From assembly GCF_001667375.1 (NCBI RefSeq), contig NZ_LZIN01000033.1:161584-225583 (forward strand): 64,000 nucleotides of DNA. The letters run 5' to 3'. Within the stretch, counting starts at the first letter, position 1. Each line of letters begins with the position of its first letter. Positions 16,922-24,529 of the stretch are shown piece after piece. Source of the DNA: Mycolicibacter sinensis (GTDB lineage Bacteria; Actinomycetota; Actinomycetes; Mycobacteriales; Mycobacteriaceae). The notes under the pieces are model-generated. The model saw only the letters and a list, made by a program, of their open reading frames with translations, was not told where the DNA came from and searched no databases. Position numbers and translations under genes: made by a program.

Positions 16922-18366
16922 AGACTCGTAAACCACTGCAGATCGCGGCGGCGGCCCTGGCGGCGCTGCTGCTGCTGGCGGGCGCGGGCATCCTGGTCCG
17001 CCACACCGTCTTGAAACCGACTCGGATCACCGCGTACTTCTCCACCGCCACCGCGATCTATCCCGGTGACGAGGTTCGGGTCGCCGGGGTGAAGGTCGGC
17101 ACTATCGACCGCATCGAACCGCAGGGCACGCAGGCCAAGCTCACTCTGCGCGTCGACCGTAAGGTGCCGATCCCGGCGGCGGCCAAAGCGGTCATCGTCG
17201 CGCCCAACCTGGTGGCGGCGCGCTTCGTCCAACTGACCCCCGCCTACCACCGTGGCGACGGGCCGAGGATGGCGGACGGCGCGGTGATCCCGCGCGAGCA
17301 CACCGCGGTCCCGGTCGAGTGGGATGAGGTCAAGACCCAGTTGAACCGGCTTGCCGCGGAACTGGGCCCGCGCAGCGGTGTTTCGGGAACGTCGGCGTCG
17401 CGCTTCATCGACAGCGCGGCCAATGCGATGGACGGTAACGGCGCCAAGCTGCGCGAGACTTTGGCGCAACTCTCCGGCATGGCCCGGATCTTCGCCGAGG
17501 GCAGCGGCAACATCGTCGACATCATCTCGGGCCTGCAGACGTTCGTGACGGCGCTACGTGACAGCGATCAGCAGATCGTGGTGTTCGAGTCGCGGCTCGC
17601 CACGTTGACGAGCGTGGTCAACGACAGCCGATCCAACTTGGATGCCGCTCTGACCGACTTCGCCGGCGCGATCGACACGGTGCGGGATTTTGTGGCGGGG
17701 AGCCGCGCCGAAACCGTCGAGGCGCTGCAGGGCGTGGCCAATGTCAGTCAAACGCTGGTCGATTCGAAGAATGCGCTCCGCAATATTCTGCATATCACCC
17801 CGAACGCGATCGCCAACACGCTCAACATGTACAACGTGACCACCGGGACCCCGGTGGGTTCGTTTGCGTTCGCCAACTTCAGCAACCCGGTTCAGGCGAT
17901 CTGCACGATGACCGGCGCGGTCGGCAACGTGACGTCGACGGAGACCGGCAAGCTGTGCGAGGGCTACCTCGGGCCGGCCATGCGGCTGCTGAATTTCAAC
18001 GGGTTGCCGTTGCCGATATCTCCGTATCTGACCAAAGCGGCCAGCCCGGACAAATTGATCTACACCGACCCGGCGTTGATGCCGCACGCCGAGCACCCGG
18101 GAAACCTGCCGGAACAGAAGCCGTCGGTCTCGGCCTATACCGGATTGCATGGCGATGTCCCACCCCCGCCGGGATGGACGGATCCGTTGCAACCGCGCGG
18201 TTCCCTTGCGCCCGACGGGCTGCCGGCCGCGGCGACGCCGCCGCTGATCCCCGGCGCGCCGCTGCCGAGTCCCACCACCTTCGACGGGATGCTGCTGCCG
18301 GGCGGTCCGCCGCCGCCCGGGCCGCCGCCCGGCCCGTTGCCCGCGGAAGGGGGGCCCACGCCATGA
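16918..18366 (+). CDS. mceD: MCE family protein, MceD position, Pro-rich tail
   Basis: This 482-residue Mce subunit has a membrane segment at about 8-27, an MCE domain (about 35-120; DEVRVAGVKVGTID), a helical domain, the FANFSNPVQAIC segment common in MceD, and a proline/glycine-rich tail over the last 70 residues (for example GGPPPPGPPPGP). Such tails are frequent in MceC and MceD proteins and may contact the cell envelope. The ATG overlaps the mceC stop. The same frame stays open upstream through mceC, but that extension is antisense-like composition and not coding. Confidence 0.93.
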   Translation: MKTRKPLQIAAAALAALLLLAGAGILVRHTVLKPTRITAYFSTATAIYPGDEVRVAGVKVGTIDRIEPQGTQAKLTLRVDRKVPIPAAAKAVIVAPNLVAARFVQLTPAYHRGDGPRMADGAVIPREHTAVPVEWDEVKTQLNRLAAELGPRSGVSGTSASRFIDSAANAMDGNGAKLRETLAQLSGMARIFAEGSGNIVDIISGLQTFVTALRDSDQQIVVFESRLATLTSVVNDSRSNLDAALTDFAGAIDTVRDFVAGSRAETVEALQGVANVSQTLVDSKNALRNILHITPNAIANTLNMYNVTTGTPVGSFAFANFSNPVQAICTMTGAVGNVTSTETGKLCEGYLGPAMRLLNFNGLPLPISPYLTKAASPDKLIYTDPALMPHAEHPGNLPEQKPSVSAYTGLHGDVPPPPGWTDPLQPRGSLAPDGLPAAATPPLIPGAPLPSPTTFDGMLLPGGPPPPGPPPGPLPAEGGPTP

Positions 18367-19526
18367 TCGGTCTTCGTTCCCTGCGGCGCGGCGTGGCGGT
18401 CGCAGCTTTGGTCGCCGTCACCACGACCGGCTGCGCCTTCGGTGGGCTGAACTCGGTGGCGCTGCCCGGTGTTCAGGGCCGCGGTTCCGGGGCGCAGCAT
18501 TTCACCGTGCAGCTGGCCAATGTCGGTACACTGGAATCTAATTCGCCGGTGCTGCTCTCCGACGTGGTGATCGGCAGCGTCGGCAAGATGACCGTCAGCA
18601 ACTGGCATGCCAACGTCGACATCGCGGTCAACCCCGGCGTCGAGGTACCGGCCAATGCCGTCGCGACGGTCGGGCAGACCAGCCTGCTCGGTTCGATGCA
18701 CCTGGCGCTGAATCCGCCGGTGGGACAGGCGCCGATGGGGCGGCTGGCACCCGGTGCGACCATCCCGCTGAGCGACTCCTCGACCTACCCGTCTACCGAG
18801 CAGACCCTGTCGTCGCTGGCGGTAATCGTCAACGGGGGCGGGCTCGGCCAGATCGGTGACATCATCCACAACTTCAGCGCGTCCATGGCGGGACGGGAAG
18901 CCGATATTCGCGATCTGATCGTTCGGCTGGACAACTTCACCGGTGCGCTGGACCGGCAGCGGAACAACATCGTCGACGCCATCGGTGAGATGAACCGGAC
19001 GGCCACGACTTTCGCCGGCCAGCGCGACACCATTCACCGTGCGCTGGACAAGATTCCTCCGGCCATCGACGTCTTGATCAAGGAGCGTCCCAAGTTCATC
19101 ACCGCGATGACCAAGCTGGGCCAGTTCGGCGACCTGTCGGCCGGCCTGGTCAACGACTCCGGGCACCAACTGGTCTCCGACCTCATCCACATCGAGCCGG
19201 CGTTGCGTTCGCTGGCCGATATCGGCCCGGAGCTCAACTCGGCAGTGGCCTACGCCTCGGCCTTCCCCTACGGACCCAATGCGATCGAGCGCGCCGTGCG
19301 GGGCGACTTCCTGAACCTGTTCGCCGTCTTCGACCTCACCAAACCGCGACTCAAGCGCTCCCTGTTCCCCGGCACGCAATGGGGTGACGAAAACGCGAAA
19401 CTCGTTCCGGCGCCCGGCGACCCGTGGTATCTGAACTATTCCTACGACCCGTTGCAAGAACCGATTCTGCGGTCGTCGAGCCAAGGCCTACCGCCGGGCG
19501 CGCTCGGTTCGGAAGGCGGTGGCTAG
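18363..19526 (+). CDS. mceE: MCE family lipoprotein, MceE position
   Basis: This 387-residue Mce subunit has a signal peptide ending in a lipobox-like VTTTGC (Cys24), so it is probably lipid-anchored as MceE (LprK-type) proteins are. The MCE domain covers about 45-120 (VLLSDVVIGSVGKM). A helical domain follows, ending with the NLFAVFDLTKPRLKR segment. It overlaps mceD by four bases and is followed without a gap by mceF. Lipidation is inferred from the motif only. Confidence 0.92.
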   Translation: MIGLRSLRRGVAVAALVAVTTTGCAFGGLNSVALPGVQGRGSGAQHFTVQLANVGTLESNSPVLLSDVVIGSVGKMTVSNWHANVDIAVNPGVEVPANAVATVGQTSLLGSMHLALNPPVGQAPMGRLAPGATIPLSDSSTYPSTEQTLSSLAVIVNGGGLGQIGDIIHNFSASMAGREADIRDLIVRLDNFTGALDRQRNNIVDAIGEMNRTATTFAGQRDTIHRALDKIPPAIDVLIKERPKFITAMTKLGQFGDLSAGLVNDSGHQLVSDLIHIEPALRSLADIGPELNSAVAYASAFPYGPNAIERAVRGDFLNLFAVFDLTKPRLKRSLFPGTQWGDENAKLVPAPGDPWYLNYSYDPLQEPILRSSSQGLPPGALGSEGGG

Positions 19527-21077
19527 ATGCTGACACGCTTTGTGCGGATTCAGCTGATCCTGTTCCTGGTGGCCTCGGTGATCGGCGTCGGAGCCATGCT
19601 CTTCGGCTACATGCAGGTCCCGACTCTGCTCGGGATCGGCCGGGTCACGGTCAAGCTGGACCTGCCGGAGACCGGCGGGATCTACCGATTCTCCAACGTC
19701 ACCTACAACGGCGTGCAGATCGGCACAGTCACCGACGTCACGCTGACCGGCAACGGTGTGCGTGCCACGCTGTCCCTGGACCGATCGCCGAAGATCCCCG
19801 CCGACCTGGTGGCCGCGGTGCGCAGCGTGTCGGCGATCGGAGAGCAGTACGTCGACCTGCTGCCGCGCAGCGATGACGGCCCCTACCTGCAGAACGGTTC
19901 GGTGATCGCGGCGTCCAACGCGCAAGTGCCCCAACAGGTCGGGCCGATGCTCGATCAGGTCAGTGCCCTGGTCGACAGTATCCCCAAGGACCGGCTCAGC
20001 GGCCTGCTCGACGAGACCTTCCAAGCCTTCGACGGCGCCGGCTACGACTTCCAATCACTGCTGGATTCGGCGACCACCATCAGCGGTGACGCCAACCGGG
20101 TCTCGGACAAGGTACGCAGGCTGGTCGATGACGCTGCGCCACTGCTGGACTCCCAGGAACAAAGCACTGACGCGATCCGGACCTGGGCGCGCAGCGTGGC
20201 CGGGATCTCCGAACAGGTCGCCGTCAACGACCCGCAGTTGCGCGCCATCCTGCAACGAGGCCCCGGATTCGCCGACGAAGTGTCCGGTCTGATGCAGGAT
20301 CTCAAGCCCACCCTGCCGATCCTGCTGGCGAACCTGAACACCCTCGGGCAAGTGCTGATGGTCTACAACCCGTCGCTCGAACAGTTGATGGTGCTGCTGC
20401 CCGGATACATTGCCGTCCAGCAGTCTTTCGGTCTCCCCAAGAACAACCCGACCGGTCTGCCGCAGGGCGACTTCACCCTCACTTTCGGTGACCCCAACCC
20501 GTGCACCGTCGGGTTCCTGCCGCCGTCATCCTGGCGTTCGCCGGCCGACACAACCACGATCGACACCCCCGACGGCCTGTACTGCAAACTGCCGCAGGAC
20601 TCCCCGGTATCGGTGCGTGGCGCCCGCAACTTCCCGTGTATCGAGCATCCGGGCAAGCGCGCGCCCACCGTCGAACTCTGCGACGACCCAAAGGGGTTCG
20701 TGCCCATCGCGATGCGTCAGCACCTCACCGGCCCCGGACCGTTCGACCCGAACCTGGTCAAGCAAGGCATCCCGGTCGATGACCGGGTCGATTTCAACGA
20801 CCGGATCTTCGCCCCGACCGGAGGCACCCCGTTGCCGCCGTGGGCCACGCCGTCGGGGACATCACCGGATTCCCCGCGGCCGGTGGTGCCGGCGCCGCCC
20901 CCGGAAGCACCGGGTGCGGCTCCCTCGGCGAACGCCGGCCCGGGACCGTCGGTCGCGGTGCTGCCCTACGACCCGAACACGGGCAAGTACATGACTCCCG
21001 ACGGGCGCTACGAGCAACAGACGAACCTGGTGCCCGGTTCGGGCCCCAAGACGTGGACCGACCTGATGCCGTCCTAG
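19527..21077 (+). CDS. mceF: MCE family protein, MceF position
   Basis: The last Mce subunit has 516 residues, with a membrane segment (about 8-29), an MCE domain (about 38-115; TYNGVQIGTVTDVTL), a helical domain, a cysteine-containing C-terminal domain (about 320-420), and a Pro/Ala-rich stretch before the end (PSANAGPGPSVAVLPYD). The order A-F is complete, so the transporter envelope part is intact. The start directly follows the mceE stop. Permease (YrbE) and ATPase (MceG) components must come from elsewhere in the genome if this system transports. Confidence 0.92.
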   Translation: MLTRFVRIQLILFLVASVIGVGAMLFGYMQVPTLLGIGRVTVKLDLPETGGIYRFSNVTYNGVQIGTVTDVTLTGNGVRATLSLDRSPKIPADLVAAVRSVSAIGEQYVDLLPRSDDGPYLQNGSVIAASNAQVPQQVGPMLDQVSALVDSIPKDRLSGLLDETFQAFDGAGYDFQSLLDSATTISGDANRVSDKVRRLVDDAAPLLDSQEQSTDAIRTWARSVAGISEQVAVNDPQLRAILQRGPGFADEVSGLMQDLKPTLPILLANLNTLGQVLMVYNPSLEQLMVLLPGYIAVQQSFGLPKNNPTGLPQGDFTLTFGDPNPCTVGFLPPSSWRSPADTTTIDTPDGLYCKLPQDSPVSVRGARNFPCIEHPGKRAPTVELCDDPKGFVPIAMRQHLTGPGPFDPNLVKQGIPVDDRVDFNDRIFAPTGGTPLPPWATPSGTSPDSPRPVVPAPPPEAPGAAPSANAGPGPSVAVLPYDPNTGKYMTPDGRYEQQTNLVPGSGPKTWTDLMPS

Positions 21078-21094
21078 CCGGAGGAGGACATAAC

Positions 21095-21601
21095 ATGCGC
21101 CCACTTGAGTTGACCGTCGCCGCAGCGGCTTTCGGCCTCGTCCTGGCGTCGACACCGGCGCTGCCGGCGCAGGCCGCCCTGGGCTTCGAGCTCAACGGCC
21201 CCTACCGGGTCACCTCGAACGGGGACTGGGCCAAGACCAACGAGGTTTTCATGAACGAAGTCACCGTCTCATCGGTGTGGACGTTCAGTTCCAGTTGCGA
21301 GAACGCGCACGTCTGTTCCGGCCAGGTGAGCAGCGACCAGGGCTGGACCGCGCCGCTGGAATTTCGCACCTCGCGGTGGATCGTCGACCGCTTCCATGAG
21401 AACTGGCAGACCTGCCCGGACGGCACCACCTCGCCGGGCCGGCAGCGCTACCAGTTCCAGGGCAGCGACCTCAACGGCCAGTACGACAAACGCAACGTCG
21501 ACCAGCTCGTCGGCTACGACCGGACGATCGGCGTCTCGGGGGCATGTGGACGCAACCAGCCCACGGTGATCCTCATGCCGCTGAGCGTGCAGCGGCTCTA
21601 G
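21095..21601 (+). CDS. Small secreted protein, four cysteines
   Basis: This 168-residue protein has a clear signal peptide (about 1-28, ending PAQAA) and a mature part with four cysteines (68, 74, 107, 151), probably two disulfides. A strong GGAGGAGG lies before the ATG, 17 bases after mceF, so it belongs to the mce transcript. I do not recognise a functional family. The spacing of Trp, Cys and the CPDG...YQF...L.G pattern loosely resembles the third secreted protein of this set. It may be an extracytoplasmic accessory of the Mce complex. Confidence 0.78.
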   Translation: MRPLELTVAAAAFGLVLASTPALPAQAALGFELNGPYRVTSNGDWAKTNEVFMNEVTVSSVWTFSSSCENAHVCSGQVSSDQGWTAPLEFRTSRWIVDRFHENWQTCPDGTTSPGRQRYQFQGSDLNGQYDKRNVDQLVGYDRTIGVSGACGRNQPTVILMPLSVQRL

Positions 21602-21616
21602 GCGGTAGGAGAAGCC

Positions 21617-22036
21617 ATGCAGACCACCCACGTGATGAAATCGCTCGCCGCGGCGGTACTTGCCGCCGGGGCGGTCGCCGCCGTGGCGCCTGCGGCGCCG
21701 TCGGTTGCCGACCCGTACGTGCCGATGTGCGACGTCCCGGCGTGCACACCCGGAATCATGCCGGATGTCGTGCTGGGTGCGCCGTGCTCCAACACCACTT
21801 ACTTCGTCTTCGGGTCAGCTGTCGCGGGGCCCTCGACCCTGCCGGGCAGGCTGGTGTACTGCGCGTCGCCGCGCCGCTATGAGCCGCGCTGGTTCCGCTC
21901 CCCGGAGATGCACGGCGTCAAGGAGGAGAACAGCAGGTGCGACGAATATTCCGGCGAGGTGGCGCAGGCGCCCGATGGGCTTTTCTTGACCTGTGTCGCC
22001 GATGGCGAGTCGTTGTGGCGTCGCGGAGACCTGTAG
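21617..22036 (+). CDS. Small secreted protein, six cysteines
   Basis: This 139-residue protein has a signal peptide (about 1-31, ending SVADP) and six cysteines in the mature part (38, 43, 57, 82, 108, 126), so it is probably a compact disulfide-bonded exported protein. It follows the previous secreted protein after 15 bases with GGTAGGAGAAG upstream. No known catalytic motif is visible. Position at the end of the mce operon suggests a cell-envelope role linked to import, but this is inference. Confidence 0.75.
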   Translation: MQTTHVMKSLAAAVLAAGAVAAVAPAAPSVADPYVPMCDVPACTPGIMPDVVLGAPCSNTTYFVFGSAVAGPSTLPGRLVYCASPRRYEPRWFRSPEMHGVKEENSRCDEYSGEVAQAPDGLFLTCVADGESLWRRGDL

Positions 22037-22074
22037 CGGCACACCAGTTCTGGCAAGTCGAGGGAGTTCGGTCC

Positions 22075-22533
22075 ATGAAACGAATCACTGTCGGTGCAGC
22101 GCTCGGCGCGCTGGCGGTTGCCACGGCCGTGGCGCCGCCCGCCGCGGCCGATATGCGCTACGGCAACTATGACGTGCTGAGCAATCGGTGGACCGATGCC
22201 ACCTGGGTGTGGGCGGCCTACCCGTGCGAGACGATGGGTAAATTCGATGACCTGCCGGCCGGGTGCGTTCAGATCAGCGCGATTGACCGGCCGCATTTCT
22301 TCGGCCGCGGATACTACGGCGGCACCGCCCGGCTGGTGAACGGGCAGTACTCGTTCACCTCGGATTACCCGAACGGCCTGAACTGTCCGTTCGGGCCCTC
22401 GATGCCGACCCGCGACACCTACATCTGGGATGCCAACACGCTGGCCGGCGTCGTCGAATCACATTTCGACGTGGGCTGTATGAACGGTCCCGCCGGAGTG
22501 AACACCTGGACGTTCGCTCTGGTGCGGATGTAG
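22075..22533 (+). CDS. Small secreted protein, four cysteines
   Basis: This 152-residue protein has a signal peptide (about 1-25, ending PPAAAD) and four cysteines (51, 64, 104, 135). AGGGAG precedes the ATG. The arrangement of Trp, Cys and tyrosine-rich strands (for example YYGGTARLVNGQYSF) is reminiscent of the first secreted protein of the trio, suggesting an ancient duplication. It is the last gene of the rightward operon and meets the leftward Mce-associated genes tail to tail. Function unknown. Confidence 0.77.
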   Translation: MKRITVGAALGALAVATAVAPPAAADMRYGNYDVLSNRWTDATWVWAAYPCETMGKFDDLPAGCVQISAIDRPHFFGRGYYGGTARLVNGQYSFTSDYPNGLNCPFGPSMPTRDTYIWDANTLAGVVESHFDVGCMNGPAGVNTWTFALVRM

Positions 22534-22549
22534 ACGGTGGGCGACGCCG

Positions 22550-23152
22550 CTACACCGGATCAAAGGATGAGATCAGCCACCGACCGCCGTGCTTCTCCAA
22601 GCCGACCTTGACGCTGCTCATCGAGTAGGAGCCGTCGGGGTTCGTCTTGCTGATCGTCGTCTGGTTGAGATAGATCAGCACCTCGGCGGAGCCGGGACGC
22701 AACGACACGATGCCCTTGCGAACCACAGCGGCGATCGTCTGCACTTCCTTCTCTTTGACCGCTGGGGTGACGACCTTCTGGGTGAAATCGGTGTAATGCG
22801 AGAGGAAGTCACCGGTGAGGTGGCTCTCGGCGGCGGCGAAATCCTGCTCCATCGTTTTCGGCGCGTAGGTCAACACCGCGACCGCGCCGTCGGCGGCAGC
22901 GGCCATCACGGCCTGTTCGCCCGCGGGGCCGAGTTGTTGATCTGCCCGCAGCACACCGAAGTACAGCCAGCCGGCCAGCCCCGCCGACGCCAACAGCAGC
23001 CCGCCCAGCGCGGCCGCGATCCAGCGCGCCGTTGAGACGGTCGGGCCGGCTTGGGATTGCTCGGCAGGCTCCGAGGCATCGTCGGCCTCAACGGTCGCGG
23101 ACTCGTCGACGGCCGCCTCGAGTGTCACGTCGTCCTCGTCGGGTTCGCTCAT
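22550..23152 (-). CDS. Mce-associated membrane protein
   Basis: This 200-residue protein has an acidic cytoplasmic N-terminus (1-40), one membrane segment (about 44-66) and an extracytoplasmic domain with the weak NTF2-like pattern seen in Mas (Mce-associated) proteins (LSHYTDFTQKVVTPAVKEKEV...GGRWLISSFDP). These proteins are usually encoded beside mce operons and are thought to stabilise or help assemble the transporter. Its start overlaps the end of its upstream neighbour by four bases, so the two form an operon. Confidence 0.85.
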   Translation of the reverse strand: MSEPDEDDVTLEAAVDESATVEADDASEPAEQSQAGPTVSTARWIAAALGGLLLASAGLAGWLYFGVLRADQQLGPAGEQAVMAAAADGAVAVLTYAPKTMEQDFAAAESHLTGDFLSHYTDFTQKVVTPAVKEKEVQTIAAVVRKGIVSLRPGSAEVLIYLNQTTISKTNPDGSYSMSSVKVGLEKHGGRWLISSFDPV

Positions 23153-23937
23153 GCCGCGAAGTCCACCTTCGACATCTTGACCTGGTCGCCTTCGCGGGCC
23201 AGGTGCACGGTGAGGCGCCAGCTGCGCGGTTCCTCTTTCGCTCCGGCGGTATTGGTGACCTTGGTGGTGGCCGCCACCAGCACTACCGCCTCGTTGTCCG
23301 ACATCGACTCCACGCCCGCGACCGCCGTGTCGATCGTGGTGACGGTTTTGGACTCGCGGGCCACCTTGGTGAAGTCGCCGGCGTGGGCTTCGAAGTCCTT
23401 CTTGAACTCACCGGTCGCGTTGTCCAGAATCGCCTTGATGTCGTCGTCGACGGTCTCGTAGTTCAACGACATCAGCGTCACCACGCCCTGCCGAGCGGCC
23501 GCGGCGTACTCGCCCAACTGATGCTGGCGCTGCGCGACATCGCGATGGTGGGACAACATCAGCACATCAACGGCGAGGAACCCGCCGATGGCGAGCACGG
23601 CCAGCGTCGCCGCCACCCACCGCAGTCGTCTCCAGATGCCGATGGACTTGCGCGGCTGCTCAGCCGGTTCCTCGTCGGCACCCTCGTCGGCGCCGGAGTC
23701 CGGCTCGGCAGCCTCGGACACCTCGACGTCCGGTGTGGTCTCCAGCTCCACCGTTCGGGTCGATTCCGGCTCGGACCCCTGCTGCGCCTTGAGCAGCTCC
23801 GCGCGGGCGCGGGCCAACTCCGCTGCCGCCTCGGCGGCCTTCGCCTCGGCTTCCGCCAGCTTCAGTGCATCCTTCGAGGCGCCCTCGGCGGCATGCTTTC
23901 CATGACCGCCCGGTTTCGCCGGATCACGCGACGGCAT
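23149..23937 (-). CDS. Mce-associated membrane protein, Ala/Glu-rich N-terminus
   Basis: This 262-residue protein has an N-terminal Ala/Glu/Lys-rich stretch (about 20-52, likely coiled coil), an acidic linker, one membrane segment (about 106-126) and an extracytoplasmic domain (YETVDDDIKAILDNATGEFKKDF...SWRLTVHLAREGDQVKMSKVDF) of the Mas type. It is paralogous in layout to the downstream gene, with which it overlaps by four bases. As with other Mas proteins, a role in the Mce complex is expected from position and architecture rather than shown. Confidence 0.85.
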   Translation of the reverse strand: MPSRDPAKPGGHGKHAAEGASKDALKLAEAEAKAAEAAAELARARAELLKAQQGSEPESTRTVELETTPDVEVSEAAEPDSGADEGADEEPAEQPRKSIGIWRRLRWVAATLAVLAIGGFLAVDVLMLSHHRDVAQRQHQLGEYAAAARQGVVTLMSLNYETVDDDIKAILDNATGEFKKDFEAHAGDFTKVARESKTVTTIDTAVAGVESMSDNEAVVLVAATTKVTNTAGAKEEPRSWRLTVHLAREGDQVKMSKVDFAA

Positions 23938-23988
23938 ACGCCCTCCTGTCCGTTGTCCGCCCAGCCCGAAACGGTAGCACCGGGGCTC

Positions 23989-24423
23989 TCACCAGGTGCG
24001 GAGCGAGCAGAGCGCCCCCTTGGTACCGGCGTCGGTGGCGACCACGACGTCGTCGATGCGCAGTTCGCAGACGAACCCGGGCGAGGCCAACTCGGGATGC
24101 ATCCCGGGCAGCGACACCACCACCATGGCCCAGTCCTGCGGATCGGCCAGGGTGGTTTCGAAGATCCAGGGCTGGTTGGGCCCGACCGTGACGTCCGCGC
24201 GCGGGCTGTACTGGTAGGGGTTGTGGCTGTACTCGCCGAAGTTGGGCGGCTGGACCTCGCGGTAGTAGACGTACGCCTGCGCGGTTTGGGTGGCGCTGAC
24301 CAGGTAGCGGACCCGGTGCGGTGCCGAATCGTCGGCGCTCGCCGGCGCGGCGGCCGTCAGCGTGGCCGCGATCGCCACGCCCCCCGCCAGCAGCGGCGCG
24401 CCGAGGTTCAACCGGGTTCTCAC
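23989..24423 (-). CDS. MmpS-like secreted protein
   Basis: This 144-residue protein has a signal peptide (about 1-30, ending APASA). It starts at a GTG with GGAGGAG just upstream, and the longer ATG-started frame is rejected. The mature domain resembles the extracytoplasmic beta-sandwich of MmpS proteins: VRYLVSATQTAQAYVYY, PWIFETTL, and the Cys pair 119/139 around ELRIDDVVVATDAGTKGALC. MmpS proteins assist MmpL lipid transporters, but this one lacks the usual membrane anchor and no mmpL gene is nearby. Its position next to the Mce-associated genes suggests a periplasmic binding or chaperone role. Confidence 0.7.
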   Translation of the reverse strand: MRTRLNLGAPLLAGGVAIAATLTAAAPASADDSAPHRVRYLVSATQTAQAYVYYREVQPPNFGEYSHNPYQYSPRADVTVGPNQPWIFETTLADPQDWAMVVVSLPGMHPELASPGFVCELRIDDVVVATDAGTKGALCSLRTW

Positions 24424-24501
24424 GGGCTCCTCCACTGCTGGGCGCCAGCCGGAGCGGCACTGCCAAAGATTCAAATTCTTTGCGCGGAAGAATAGCATTT
24501 C

Positions 24502-24521
24502 CGCTCGGCTGGTGCCGAGCG
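24502..24521 (-). terminator. Perfect 8-bp hairpin with TGGT loop (ACCA on the minus strand)
   Basis: The arms CGCTCGGC and GCCGAGCG flank a four-base loop nine bases beyond the stop of the leftward flavoprotein gene. There is no clear T tract after it, as is common for mycobacterial terminators. It probably ends the IclR-flavoprotein transcript before the MmpS-like gene. Confidence 0.5.
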
Positions 24522-24529
24522 AATTACGC

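Noticed and set aside
15796..18366. An 856-codon open frame suggesting a large fusion containing MceD
   Set aside because: The first 374 codons overlap mceC in another frame and are not protein-like. MceD begins at the ATG overlapping the mceC stop.
24465..24481. Imperfect repeat AAAGA-N7-TCTTT upstream of the MmpS-like gene
   Set aside because: The arms are short, there is no nearby regulator and no second copy was noticed; it may simply be the AT-rich promoter.
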